Part shown: piece after piece, positions 1 to 9,315 of the stretch
Position numbering within the stretch: position 1 is the first letter of the stretch
Layout of the letters: each line of letters opens with the position of its first letter
Assembly (NCBI GenBank): GCA_951799405.1
Contig: OX637335.1
Span: 18,604,342-18,668,341 of the forward strand
Direction of reading: 5' to 3'
From: Agapetus fuscipes
Taxonomy: Eukaryota; Arthropoda; Insecta; Trichoptera; Glossosomatidae
DNA length: 64,000 nucleotides
Program-made: the position numbers and the translations under genes
Notes under the pieces: model-generated
Database searches by the model: none
Seen by the model: the letters and a program-made list of their open reading frames with translations, nothing else
What the model was told of the DNA's origin: nothing

Positions 1-3
1 ACT

Positions 4-240
4 GATAGGTTGGTATGAGGCTGACCACCCACACTATAAAAAATGGTTCACTTTACCAATGTAACCCCTGTTTCAGGTTTCAGGGAAGGTCGGCAAGGGT
101 TGCAGGGCTTATGTTCATTTGAGATTGGGTTTTTATACTCGTATTGTAGGTCCACATGCGAAATTATGCATGTCTGCTTGTGGGAATGCATTTAATTTGA
201 ATCTCAAATGATAAATATCTTTGCAGCTTAGATTTAGATC
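4..240 (+). repeat. Family A repeat (unclassified, ~245 bp), near full length
   Basis: Family pattern: GGTTGGTATGAGGCTGACCA, CACTTTGCCAATGTCACCCC, TGTTTCAGGGAAGGTCGGCA, GCATGCGGCATGTGTAAGCG-like middle, TATCTTTGCAACTTAGATTA end. No TIRs and no ORF; no clear tRNA boxes. Confidence 0.8.
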
Positions 241-244
241 TCAA

Positions 245-425
245 GAATCACATTCAACACAATATGAGAAAAGAAAAAAAACGTAGAAAACGATAATGTG
301 AGAGTTGTTTTTAGTATGTTCGAAATCAATTTCCAGTTTTCATAAGAAACATTGGTCCAGTAGGACCAGTACACATACAAACATTGCTCATGTAAAATTT
401 CTTCTGATTGACAAAGACTTGACGA
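245..425 (+). repeat. MITE F interior fragment
   Basis: Contains ATAATGTGAGAGTTG, AATCAATTTCCAGTTTT and TACACATACAAACATTG shared with 47612-47862; TIRs not seen. It directly follows a family A copy. Confidence 0.55.
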
Positions 426-1064
426 AATATTTCCCAATATTTTTCAAATCTATGAAAAACTATTAAAAAAGGAGAGGCATTTTTCAGCGAAAAACTATTT
501 GGTATCGATTAGTATAAAACTTAGATTGTGTGCAACTGTTTCTTCTCAAAGTGACAAACCTGCCATGAAACAGGTCATAGGTAAACAATGAAAAAATCAG
601 ACATAATATATTTACATCTACGTCAAAAAGAGACATGACGGTTGCCTGGAAACTGATTACAATAAGACTGAAGAATGTAGAGGAATTTTTGGCACACCAA
701 ACGGCTATGATGCTCCATCTATATATTTTACGTTGATCAATAAAAAAACTAAACAAAATTAATTGTCATTAGTTGCTAATTACGCATGACCTTTGCCCAC
801 CGAGATAAAAAGTGCTGAATCAATTATTGATAAGTAAAAAAAACATTTTTTTTCATGCAGTTAATTTGAACATGCTACTTGTAAACACGGATTTTATGTG
901 GTTGTGATATTCTACTTGTGTGCATACGTATACATAAACTATTTTTTTATAATGAGAATTTTGATAATTTAACATAATGTTTACTTTATAATGAAAATTA
1001 ATAAAAAAAAATATATGTTTCAAAGATAGGTATAATAATTATGAAGAAAAAATAAATTTCTTAC
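426..1064. other. Intronic AT-rich sequence
   Basis: Left of the PDZ exon donor. I recognise no repeat family or exon here. Confidence 0.5.
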
Positions 1065-2023
1065 CCGCTTTAAGTCTGCCATCATCAGCTGCCTGTCCAT
1101 TGGGAAGTATACTCTTGATGAATATTCCCAGAGCACCTCTCGGAGAATCTCTTCCACCAACAATAGTGAAACCAAGACACTTCTTCCCTTGCCCCTTCTC
1201 AAAGATCACGGTGTGAAATGTGCAAACTGTGGACCTCGGCCTACGAGGCAGCGTGCAGAAATTAGCAGCAGAAATCCCGAAATTCTCATTGTTTTTCTCA
1301 TAGCTCTCAGGTTGCTTTGTGTTCTTGTCGATTGCAATCTTCCTGAACGTCTTGTGCTCCGTTTCAGGCACATCGATGTCCATGCTCTCCGAGGCGCAAC
1401 TTAGACTCAGCCCCTCGTTGACTACGTTCCCTTTGGTGTTCCCACCATAACTGACTATCTGCCTGCGCAGCATTTTATTGTTCATGCTGCTGTAGTTGCT
1501 ATTGTTGTTCTTCTGGAAGTGATTACGCTTGCTAGATAACGGGCTGGGACTGCACTCAGAGTCGTCAGCTGATAAAGCTGGACTTTTGTTGTTGGTGGGT
1601 GGCGTTGACATTTTAGATAAATCAGTCCGCTTCGACGCGTTGTCAATCATTGTTTCAGACTTCGCTTCGAACTTGCTCAGTAAAGAGCTCACAGTCGAAG
1701 TGGGTGGCATTGATAACCTGTTAGGTTTCAGTTTGATCAGAATGTCAGTGTTTGCATAGATGCTCTCGTTTTGCCCTGGGACGAATGTGTTTTCGTAATC
1801 CACCGGACTTTCTTTCATCTTTAAATTATTCTTTGGTTTCAACTTGATGGACGATTGCTTCTTTGCAACGGGGCTTGTGAGGTTTTCGTGGTATCTGCAG
1901 ATGACGAGGTCTATTTCTGAGGATCCTCCTCTAAGGGTTTCTCTTGCTTCAGCCATTGTTAGACCTCGAAGTCTTCGACCATTTACGTTGAGTATTTCAT
2001 CTCCGATTTTGAGTGATCCCTCC
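1065..2023 (-). CDS. PDZ-domain protein, internal exon (end of PDZ-1, linker, start of PDZ-2); big bang/PDZD2-like
   Basis: Internal exon. On the minus strand a TTTTCAG acceptor ends at 2024 and a GGTAAG-type donor starts at 1064. Its first base completes a Lys codon split with the exon ending at 2273, giving [17 protein letters not shown], the second half of a PDZ fold. A Ser/Asn/Lys-rich linker of about 200 residues follows, then a second PDZ with carboxylate loop CLGFTIVGG and the run [14 protein letters not shown], and the exon ends at DGRLKAG in phase 1. The rest of PDZ-2 must lie left of the window. PDZ domains bind C-terminal peptides of membrane or junction proteins. From memory, the [13 protein letters not shown]...IFPNGQAAxDGRLK pattern is closest to big bang (bbg)/PDZD2/IL16-type PDZs. 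The exon call is firm; orthology is an inference. The frame past 1065 to a stop near 1039 is intron read-through. Confidence 0.9.
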
Positions 2024-2272
2024 CTGAAAAGAGAATAGAATTAAATTAATTATTGTGTTATCATTAAAACATGTGTGTAATGTTGTTTTGCTTTATCATT
2101 TAGTGATATTATTACGATACTAAACAAAAAGTAATGATGCAGAACGATTTGAGTGCTTATTGTGTTACTGGGTAGTAATAATCAGTCTAAATTTTAGTAG
2201 ATACGAGAAAAATACGAAAACGCTAATTTTTGAGAATTAAAAGAGAGTAAAAATATGTTTTGGTTAACTCAC
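2024..2272 (-). other. Intron, 249 bp
   Basis: Bounded on the minus strand by GTGAGT (2272-2267) and TTTTCAG (2030-2024). It has stops in all frames and is AT-rich. Removing it keeps the PDZ-1 frame (phase 2). Confidence 0.88.
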
Positions 2273-3983
2273 TTGTCTGCTAATCCCGAGGGAACAACAT
2301 GTGCAACTAAGTAGCCCACGTTGCCTTGGTCTGCTAATTTTGTTTTGGCAATAAATATCCCCAGCTCGTCGGAAGGATCTTTCCGTACAATGCGAACGAC
2401 TTTGAACTCTGAATGTATGCGATGTCCTTTTGTTGCCTTTCCGGCGGGCTTCCTGCAGGGAGGTATAGGCGGGATCCCGCAGTCAGACATATCAGCTGAT
2501 CGCTGCCGACTCTTCTGCTTCTCCGTCAAAGCTAAAATTGGAATTTCGGGTGAATCATTCCGGATGCGAGGTATTCGCCGCAGGATTTCTTTGCGATCCA
2601 ATGAAAGAGCCCTTTGTGCGTGCCTGCCTTTGTAGGATAACGGCTTTCTTTCGAAAAATTCTAAGTCTTCATTGTGAGAGTGCAGAACTGGTCTACAGTT
2701 GTCTTGATCACCAGAGACGCTGCGGTTGTGGGTTGGCTGGGTGACGTTGTGTGATGCAGAGCTTTCACAGCGAGAGGAATTCCGATCACTATCAAAGATC
2801 GACGAAGCGGCAGACTCATTGACTAAAATACCTGAGTCAGCATCTTCTGTATCTTTCAACAAGGCTTCTTCATCACCGAATGAATTTACTGCTACGCAAT
2901 CATCTTGAAATATTGGATTATGACTCTTCTGGAACTCTTCCAGCCCAGGTAATGCTCCATAAGAAAAACTTCTCAGCTTAGCTTTCATGCTGTTTCTAGC
3001 CTTCTTTTTCTTTTCAACTCCAGGCGTTGTCGGTTCCCCGCTGGTGTTTATAATATCTTGAGGTGGATTATTTTTGTAGAGCTTTGCCAAAAATTTGTTA
3101 GTTGACGTCTTTAGGTACCTATCGGACATTGCTCTCAATTTAGCTGCCAAGCAAGAACTGGGACCCATTGTTTCCTTGTCCATCTTAATTTTCACTCTCT
3201 CCCCTTTTCTTCGCACTTTAGATTCAATCATTCTTATATCTCCTATTTTTGGCATTAACTCACGATCATCGTCATAAATTTGATCACTAGACTTCGACAA
3301 CCCATTCATGTTTTTGGGCACAGCATTTTCATCAGGAGTGTGATCCGAACTTGCACTATAACACCTCATTTCAGGATCTTTCCTTCTATCAAACCTGCTC
3401 GAATTCCTCTTCCGCACTTCCCCATAAAAACTTTCATTGTTCGACAGGAATACATCATCACTGTCGTCGATCTTTGTATCTGAATGCTTTTTGTTCCACA
3501 GGCTATGTCTCAGTTGCTTGTTGTAGTTGTAGGGATCTTTGCCGAATTGGAACGTTTCTGGATCTTCAATGTGCGATGTATTTAATCCGAATGAGCTGCA
3601 CTCACTTCCAGATGTCGAAGCTGAATCTTCAGTGTGGGATAATGAACCTGATGCTCTGAAGCAAGAGAGTCTGGTGTGCTTGACTTTGTCCAGAAGTGGG
3701 TTTCGCTTTTCTCTTAAGTAGCTGTTGTCCTTTTCCAGTGAGCCGCATCGTTCTCTGCGTGGTGCCGGGGTGTGAGGCAGTTGTGGAGGGGTTGTTAGTG
3801 GCAGACGGGGAGGCGAGTGGCCCGGAGTATGTAGGGAGATCTTCCTCCCCTGAGGTGACAGGTACCTCGGACACTTCTGCGAGGGTTTCTCCACGATGAT
3901 TAATTGTTCAGACAGGTTGTAGAGGTTGGTCTCTTGGGAGCTGCTGCTGCTCTTGCGGTTGCCCCACCTCACAGGTGACATAT
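2273..3983 (-). CDS. PDZ-domain protein, long exon (disordered linker and first half of PDZ-1)
   Basis: A 1711-bp exon open throughout. The acceptor has a pyrimidine tract ending CTCCAG at 3984, and the donor GTGAGT starts at 2272. The first in-frame Met (3981) lies two bases inside the exon, so it is probably internal: the leading AT needs one base from an upstream exon. The product is about 510 residues of low-complexity linker (Pro-rich near SPPRLPLTTPPQLPHTP, Ser/Asp/Glu-rich and basic stretches such as KVRRKGERVKIKMDKE) followed by the first half of a PDZ domain: FKVVRIVRKDP, loop DELGIFI, then HVVPSGLADK at the donor. Splicing over the 249-bp intron restores a normal PDZ. It is probably a cortical or junctional scaffold; no signal peptide or membrane segment is seen. 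Confidence 0.9.
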
Positions 3984-4079
3984 CTGGAGAGAAACAGAAA
4001 TAAATGCTTCATTTTTTGGAATACAATGTCGCTAAAAATAGCTAAAACGTATACTAGTTATGAATCATTCGGTCAAGCG

Positions 4080-4135
4080 TCAAAAAAACAAAAACGTTCG
4101 CTAGAGGCGCTTTTTATTTTAATTAACAGAATTGT
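4080..4135. repeat. MITE C core fragment
   Basis: AACGTTCGCTAGAGGCGCTT. Confidence 0.45.
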
Positions 4136-4234
4136 TTAAATTTAAATATTATAGTGTGATGTTTGTAAAAACACAACGCAAAAAGTGCAACTAAATTGCA
4201 CATATAATAATAAGCCAATTTTGTTGTAGTCCTT

Positions 4235-4335
4235 TTTACCGATGTCCCTGAAGGGATTGCATGTAGCGTGTGAAACCAGTTTATTTTCACAAGTAAGGGG
4301 GCCAGCTTTGAGCCAACCGCATTACTTGAAGAAGA
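4235..4335 (-). mobile_element. SINE beta tail fragment
   Basis: GCATGTAGCGTGTGAAACC and TTTTCACAAGTAAGGGGGCC match the family tail. Confidence 0.55.
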
Positions 4336-6203
4336 GTTTGTATTGCACGAAAAATAACAATATATCGATAAAAAAACTACTACCAGTACTGAAAAACGTA
4401 ATTTTTACTTCATAAATAATTAAAAATCTTTAAAAATATTATTGACTCTGAAGAATTTCATCAAGGTAGAATATGACATGGTAGAGAATATAATAAATGG
4501 TTGATTGTAAATGATTTTACCGTTAGAGTAGTTAAAATTGAATTTTATCACCCCTAAGGATTTCACTTTGAAATTTTGTTTACCTATTCGATACTCTAAA
4601 ACTCAAACACGGTTTTAATTAATAAAATTTTGTTCACACAGTGACAAGTATTACAAGGAACATTCACCAAGCACAGATTGTTCAAAACTAGAAACAAATT
4701 ATATACTTTTCAAAACAAGTAAATCATGTTGCTTTTGGACAGGTTATCAAGCAATACAAGTAATTAACAAATTTGAGAATAATAACAATAAGCGATAAAA
4801 CTAATTGTCTACAATTATTGTTTATTTATAAACAAAATTCAAAATACAATCAACTCACATCTTTTCCACTTCATTTTAAATTTAATTTAAATAATTGAAA
4901 TATTCACAAAATTTTAAATGTCGTCAAGACATCCTTTCACACTTGAATCCTGGGGCAAACTAAAGAATTTACAAGAAAGAAATAAAATGATTCATTATTA
5001 AAATGTACTAAGTACTTGTGTTTGATATTATTGTGTGCTATATTTTTTACAGAAATATAGTCTCTAGATGTCTATCGGAATCAAAAGTAACAAAGGTGGT
5101 TTTCGTATTTTACCATATTATAGTTAAAACTATATGGTGTGTTCACAAGGTAAGACAGGTAAAATTATTTTTAAGCTATAAAAAAGGACAGCGAATCTAA
5201 GTTCATAAAAATTCAAAACGAAACATTGGCGCTAGGTTTACTAAATATGACTGAAATGCCTCACTATTGTGTTTTTCATCGTAAAATTGCGCCATTTCAT
5301 ACATCGCTCACTACTGCCAAAATTTTTGCCAAATTAAACGTGATGTCACTGCTGCATTCCTCATACAACTCCGAATTCCCCTTCAGAAACTTTTAATGTT
5401 TTTGTCAGATCAACAAAATTAGAAAATGAGTAGATTTGTTTGCCTTCCGTGGTATTCTAGTGGTATCGTGGTATCTAAAGAATTTGATTTCGCAAAGAAA
5501 AGTGATGGATGAATTAAAAATACATAAGCAAGTGCGAGGGAGATAGAAAACAAAGCGAGAAACGTTCACGTATTGCGTATATACTTTGTAGAAAGGAAGA
5601 ACTATGTAATGACACAGACTCTAGACAGTGCGGGTCGATAATTGTATTTGAATTTGTAACCCAGTGGTTCAGGCAGCTTATACGAGGCCTGAGATCGAAA
5701 ACTGACGAGGAGAATATAAACTAAGAATTTTGTTCTGAAAGTGAAAGGATCTAAAATAAATCAGTTTCACCGTACAAAAATCAGACCTGTCTTCGAGCCT
5801 TGTGAACACACTTTGTATTTTGTACTTACAGGAATGTTTGATATAATTTATAATCCTTGCACAGGATGAGTGACTACGTGACAAGGATATGACTGCGGTT
5901 TGAAACGTCACTTGGCGTCTACACTGACTAATTATTGTTACTTTTTAAGGAATTCTAAGGTAAGAATTGAGTTATAAATAATAACTCACACTGTTTATCT
6001 AGTGTCACATCCTGTGTGATAAATTTTGGCGGCGTTATTAGTTTATTTTGTCCTCAACAATATAAGTACCCCGATTGCTTTGTATTAAAAAAATGTAATA
6101 CGATTAGACAAAAGCACACCCATTTCATGATTTAGTTTTCAAGCATTTTTTTTCTATTTACACAATCGAGGGGAGCTAACGCAATGTTTTTTTATACTTG
6201 AGG
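4336..6203. other. Intronic, no recognised feature
   Basis: AT-rich. Short frames (e.g. 5678-5911) lack any family resemblance. Confidence 0.45.
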
Positions 6204-6356
6204 TAAAGCCTCCACTTCAACTGAAGTGGTTGGCGAGAAGCCGACCCCTTACCTGCGCAAATAAACAGGCTCCACTCGCCACATGCAACCCCTACAGATA
6301 AAACGCGGCAAGATGTTTGTAGATTTAGTTGATGTTGTAGCTTTGTAGCGTTTTTA
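6204..6356 (+). mobile_element. SINE beta 3' half
   Basis: CCACTTCAACTGAAGTGGTT, CTCGCCACATGCAACCCCTA, AAACGCGGCAAGA and a TTTGTAGCGTT end. Confidence 0.65.
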
Positions 6357-6570
6357 CGATGAAATACGTCAATGCTGTGGTATTTTAAATCAATTAATAA
6401 TTTATTAGACGTACTCTACAACCATGAATAACAATAGATTTATTGTTATTAAACTAAATTCTTATATTGTAAAATATTCAAGAAATTAATTGAAATAATT
6501 AGATAAGTATAATATAGTGGTTAACGCGGTTAGATACTGGCGCCTTGATGAGACATATTTTGTCGCGACA

Positions 6571-6655
6571 GTACTCCACTGCTTAAATAAAAAAATGTAT
6601 ATAAACTCAAGCAGCGCCTCTAGTAAGAGTTTTAGTACCTGAACATTTTGTACAG
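6571..6655. repeat. MITE C fragment
   Basis: GCAGCGCCTCTAGTAAGAG core in inverse orientation. Confidence 0.45.
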
Positions 6656-6784
6656 TAAGTTTTGTACTTGTCGCACAAGAGTTGGCGATAACGGACTCGA
6701 CGTTGGGATAGTCGACATTCTGGAGGGTTCAACGGTTTCCAACATTCGCTTGAGAAATACAGCAGGATGAATATTATTTTACTA

Positions 6785-6880
6785 TTAGGTTGGTATGAAG
6801 CTGACAACCCACACAGTAAAAAATAATTCACATTGCAAAAATCCCCTTTGCTTCAGGGAAAGGCGGCAAAAGTTGCTGGT
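6785..6880 (+). repeat. Family A, 5' part
   Basis: TTAGGTTGGTATGAAGCTGA to GGGAAAGGCGGCAAAAGTTG, then a switch to the SINE dimer. Confidence 0.65.
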
Positions 6881-6889
6881 ACTCAAGGC

Positions 6890-7120
6890 GGCTGGTACTC
6901 ATTTCTTAAGAAGGCTGAATAAACCTTCCCGGTATTTTATTATGGGTTTTGAAATAAACACCGAAACGGGAAATAATTTCTGACACCCTCGGTGGGATTC
7001 GAAACCGAACTCTCGAAACGAAATGCAAGCACTCTACCAATTGAGCATGCGACTGGACTTTTTACGAGCTTGGTCGTCGCTGCAAAGAGCCAATTTTCAA
7101 GCAAGACCCAGTTGCAAGAC
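6890..7120 (-). mobile_element. alpha-beta SINE dimer (truncated alpha at right, beta at left)
   Basis: Minus strand: SINE alpha body ending GACGACCAAGCTCGTAAAA (7060-7120), then the SINE beta head with GCTCAATTGGTAGAGTGCTT and body to ~6890. The same junction occurs at 45660. It is fused at the left to a family A fragment. Confidence 0.65.
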
Positions 7121-7124
7121 ACTA

Positions 7125-7358
7125 TAATCTATAATTTAAGTGGCAAAGATACGAGTATATTACAATTAAGATTTATCTTAAATGCATTCCCACAAGCAGA
7201 CACGTATAAGTTCACGCTTAAACATGTGAACTTACAATATAAAACCCAATCTCAAATGAACATAAGCCCTGCAACTCTTGCCGACCTTCCCTGAAACATG
7301 GGTACATTTTTTTTACAGTATGGGGGGTCAGCCTCATATCAACATATAGTCAAGGAAT
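7125..7358 (-). repeat. Family A
   Basis: Near full length; CATTCCCACAAGCAGACACG and CCCTGAAACATGGGTACA present. Confidence 0.75.
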
Positions 7359-7474
7359 TACAGCAGCAGAAACACATACAGCAGATAACTCTCCAACAGG
7401 GTGGACCTGTCAATAAGGTAAGTAAAAAAATTGCCTTTTATCTTTACAACTCAGATTATAGATTCCCCCTTAAG

Positions 7475-7742
7475 AGCCCGTTCCCACTTGTCGGGTGTCG
7501 GATCCGTATATTAATCGGAGGTTCGAGTGGCAGAACATTTCGGACAAAATCGGTTTCCGATAAGTGTGAATAGCTCCATACATAATGTTCTGCCACTGGA
7601 ACATCCGATTAACATACGGAGCCGACACCCGACACTGCCACTGGAACATCCGATTAACATACGGAGCCGACACCCGACGCTGCCACTGGAACATCCGATT
7701 AATATACGGAGCCGACACCCGACAAGTGGGAACGAGCTCTTA
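7475..7742. mobile_element. Foldback element with 3x ~51-bp tandem repeat
   Basis: TAAGAGCCCGTTCCCACTTG at the left is mirrored by CAAGTGGGAACGAGCTCTTA at the right. The right half holds three tandem units (CTGCCACTGGAACATCCGAT... GAGCCGACACCCGAC), the left half one inverted unit. Non-coding; superfamily unknown. Confidence 0.8.
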
Positions 7743-8054
7743 GTAGAGGACATCACAATTTCTCTTCCATACATCTCCAGGATTGTGAAAGCTGATCTTG
7801 TTTGCGCGCGTGTAGCTGGAGGACCGCTTTTGGAATGCGAGCGCAATAAAAGGCAAGACGCTCGCAAATAATTAAACTGAAGAATTCAATTGAAAGGAAT
7901 GCGAATCCTTTTATTTTCGCACAACAGTACATACATACAAGAAAGGGCTAAATATAGCGGGAACAGTATAATATGCTATACTACTCGTACTGGCGTCAAG
8001 GCGAGCTTTTGCTAAGGACAAATACATCAAATCTTCCTACAAAATACATTTCCT
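7743..8054. other. Intronic, nothing recognised
   Basis: Moderate GC near 7790-7865, but no coding or repeat signature I know. Confidence 0.4.
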
Positions 8055-8265
8055 AAAAAGATGGTTCACTTTGCCAATGTCACCCTTGTTTCAGGGAAGG
8101 TCGGCATGAGTTGCAGGGGTTATGTTCATTTGAGAGTGGATTTTTATATTGTAGGTCAACATGCGGCATGTGTAAGAGCGAACTTATACGTGTCTGCTTG
8201 TGGGAATGCATTTAATATGAATCTCAAATGATATATATCTTTGCAACTTAGATTTAGATTAAGAT
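8055..8265 (+). repeat. Family A, lacking the first ~40 bp
   Basis: From AAGATGGTTCACTTTGCCAA to ATATCTTTGCAACTTAGATT. Confidence 0.75.
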
Positions 8266-8335
8266 TAGAATTACCTCAATTCTCGAAGGGATGAAAGATC
8301 AATCGAATTATATTAGCTAGATATTCATTTTAAGT

Positions 8336-8405
8336 TTCCATGTTAGAACGACACAGTGCCAAAACAACACAAAACATCACATGACCTTACACATTACATA
8401 TTGTA
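8336..8405. repeat. MITE E left-arm fragment
   Basis: GTTTCCATGTTAGAACGACA then CACAGTGCCAAAACAACAC and ACATCACATGACC: the start of MITE E only, directly before the LINE 5' region. The right arm is missing. Confidence 0.55.
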
Positions 8406-8484
8406 TCAACACCTTGACGAGAAATGTCGCGTCTCATGAAGTGCCGCTAAAAAATATTAAAATATTGAAATTAAATGCAGTGCG

Positions 8485-9315
8485 ATGCCCACAAGAGGCC
8501 AAACGAGCGCGGACAAGATGGTGGAGGGGCTCGAAAGCCTCACCTCCATCATCTCGGAGTTAAAAGCGACAGTGGAGGCCCAAAATAATGTTATCAACGA
8601 ACTTTGTGCCAAAATTATTAAATTTGAAATTGTTATGGAGGGCCAGGGAATACAAACTGGCCACTTAAAGGGGCAGCAGCCCAAAAAATATAACGAGGCG
8701 GCTGCTACTAAGCCAAAGCCGCAGCTGCAGCAGCCTCAGCAACAGAAGCTGCCGCAGCAGCAGCAGAAGGTGCTGCAACAGCAGCTGAAGCCGCCGCAAC
8801 AGCAGCTGAAGCCGCCGCAGCTGAAGCCGCCGCAACAGCAGCTGAAGCCGCCGCAGCAACAACAGAAGCTACCGCAGCAGCAACAGAAGCAGCCGCAGCA
8901 GCAACAGAAGCAGCCGCAGCAGCAACAGAAACAGCCGCAGCAGCAACAGAAGCAACTACTACAAAAACGACCACCTCAATCGTCATCCGAACCTCAATGG
9001 CAAGTCCAGAGAACCAGACGTACACGTCGTCAAACGATGCTTCAGGGGACTGCTTCCACATCGGACCTGACAGCAATCATCGCCACCAGAAGTCTTCATG
9101 CCTGGAGATTTGCCAAGGGCACTACCCAGCAGCAAGTCCAGGACTACGTGAAGACCAAGTGCGGTCTTGTTGTGGAGGCACTGCCTCTAGTGAATAAGGG
9201 CGAATATATGTCCTACAGGATTGTCGTGCAAGAAGATGGCTGGGACAGGGTGTTCAACCCAGATGTATGGCCCAAGGGCATACGTCTAGCCAAATTTATA
9301 AATTTTAAAAAATGA
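8485..9315 (+). CDS. LINE ORF1 protein (nucleic-acid-binding, Gln/Pro-rich)
   Basis: 276 codons, uninterrupted. Residues ~15-50 (GLESLTSIISELKATVEAQN) are predicted coiled-coil, as expected for ORF1 trimerisation. Residues ~65-165 are a Gln/Pro repeat tract built from CAG/CAA/CCG units (PPQQQLKPP, QKQPQQQ). The C-terminal ~85 residues form a globular part with SLHAWRFAKGTT and DGWDRVFNPDVWPKGIRLAKFI, a pattern I associate with ORF1 C-terminal domains of CR1/jockey-group LINEs. I see no CCHC knuckle. ORF1 proteins package LINE RNA into RNPs. The stop overlaps the ORF2 start as ATGA. The Gln tract could be polymorphic. Confidence 0.8.
   Translation: MPTRGQTSADKMVEGLESLTSIISELKATVEAQNNVINELCAKIIKFEIVMEGQGIQTGHLKGQQPKKYNEAAATKPKPQLQQPQQQKLPQQQQKVLQQQLKPPQQQLKPPQLKPPQQQLKPPQQQQKLPQQQQKQPQQQQKQPQQQQKQPQQQQKQLLQKRPPQSSSEPQWQVQRTRRTRRQTMLQGTASTSDLTAIIATRSLHAWRFAKGTTQQQVQDYVKTKCGLVVEALPLVNKGEYMSYRIVVQEDGWDRVFNPDVWPKGIRLAKFINFKK

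Noticed and set aside
484..756. 90-codon minus-strand frame right after PDZ exon B
   Set aside because: No splice sites in phase and no PDZ-2 continuation; chance frame in AT-rich DNA.
1189..3899. Plus-strand frames over the PDZ exons
   Set aside because: Shadows; the minus strand has PDZ motifs and splice sites.
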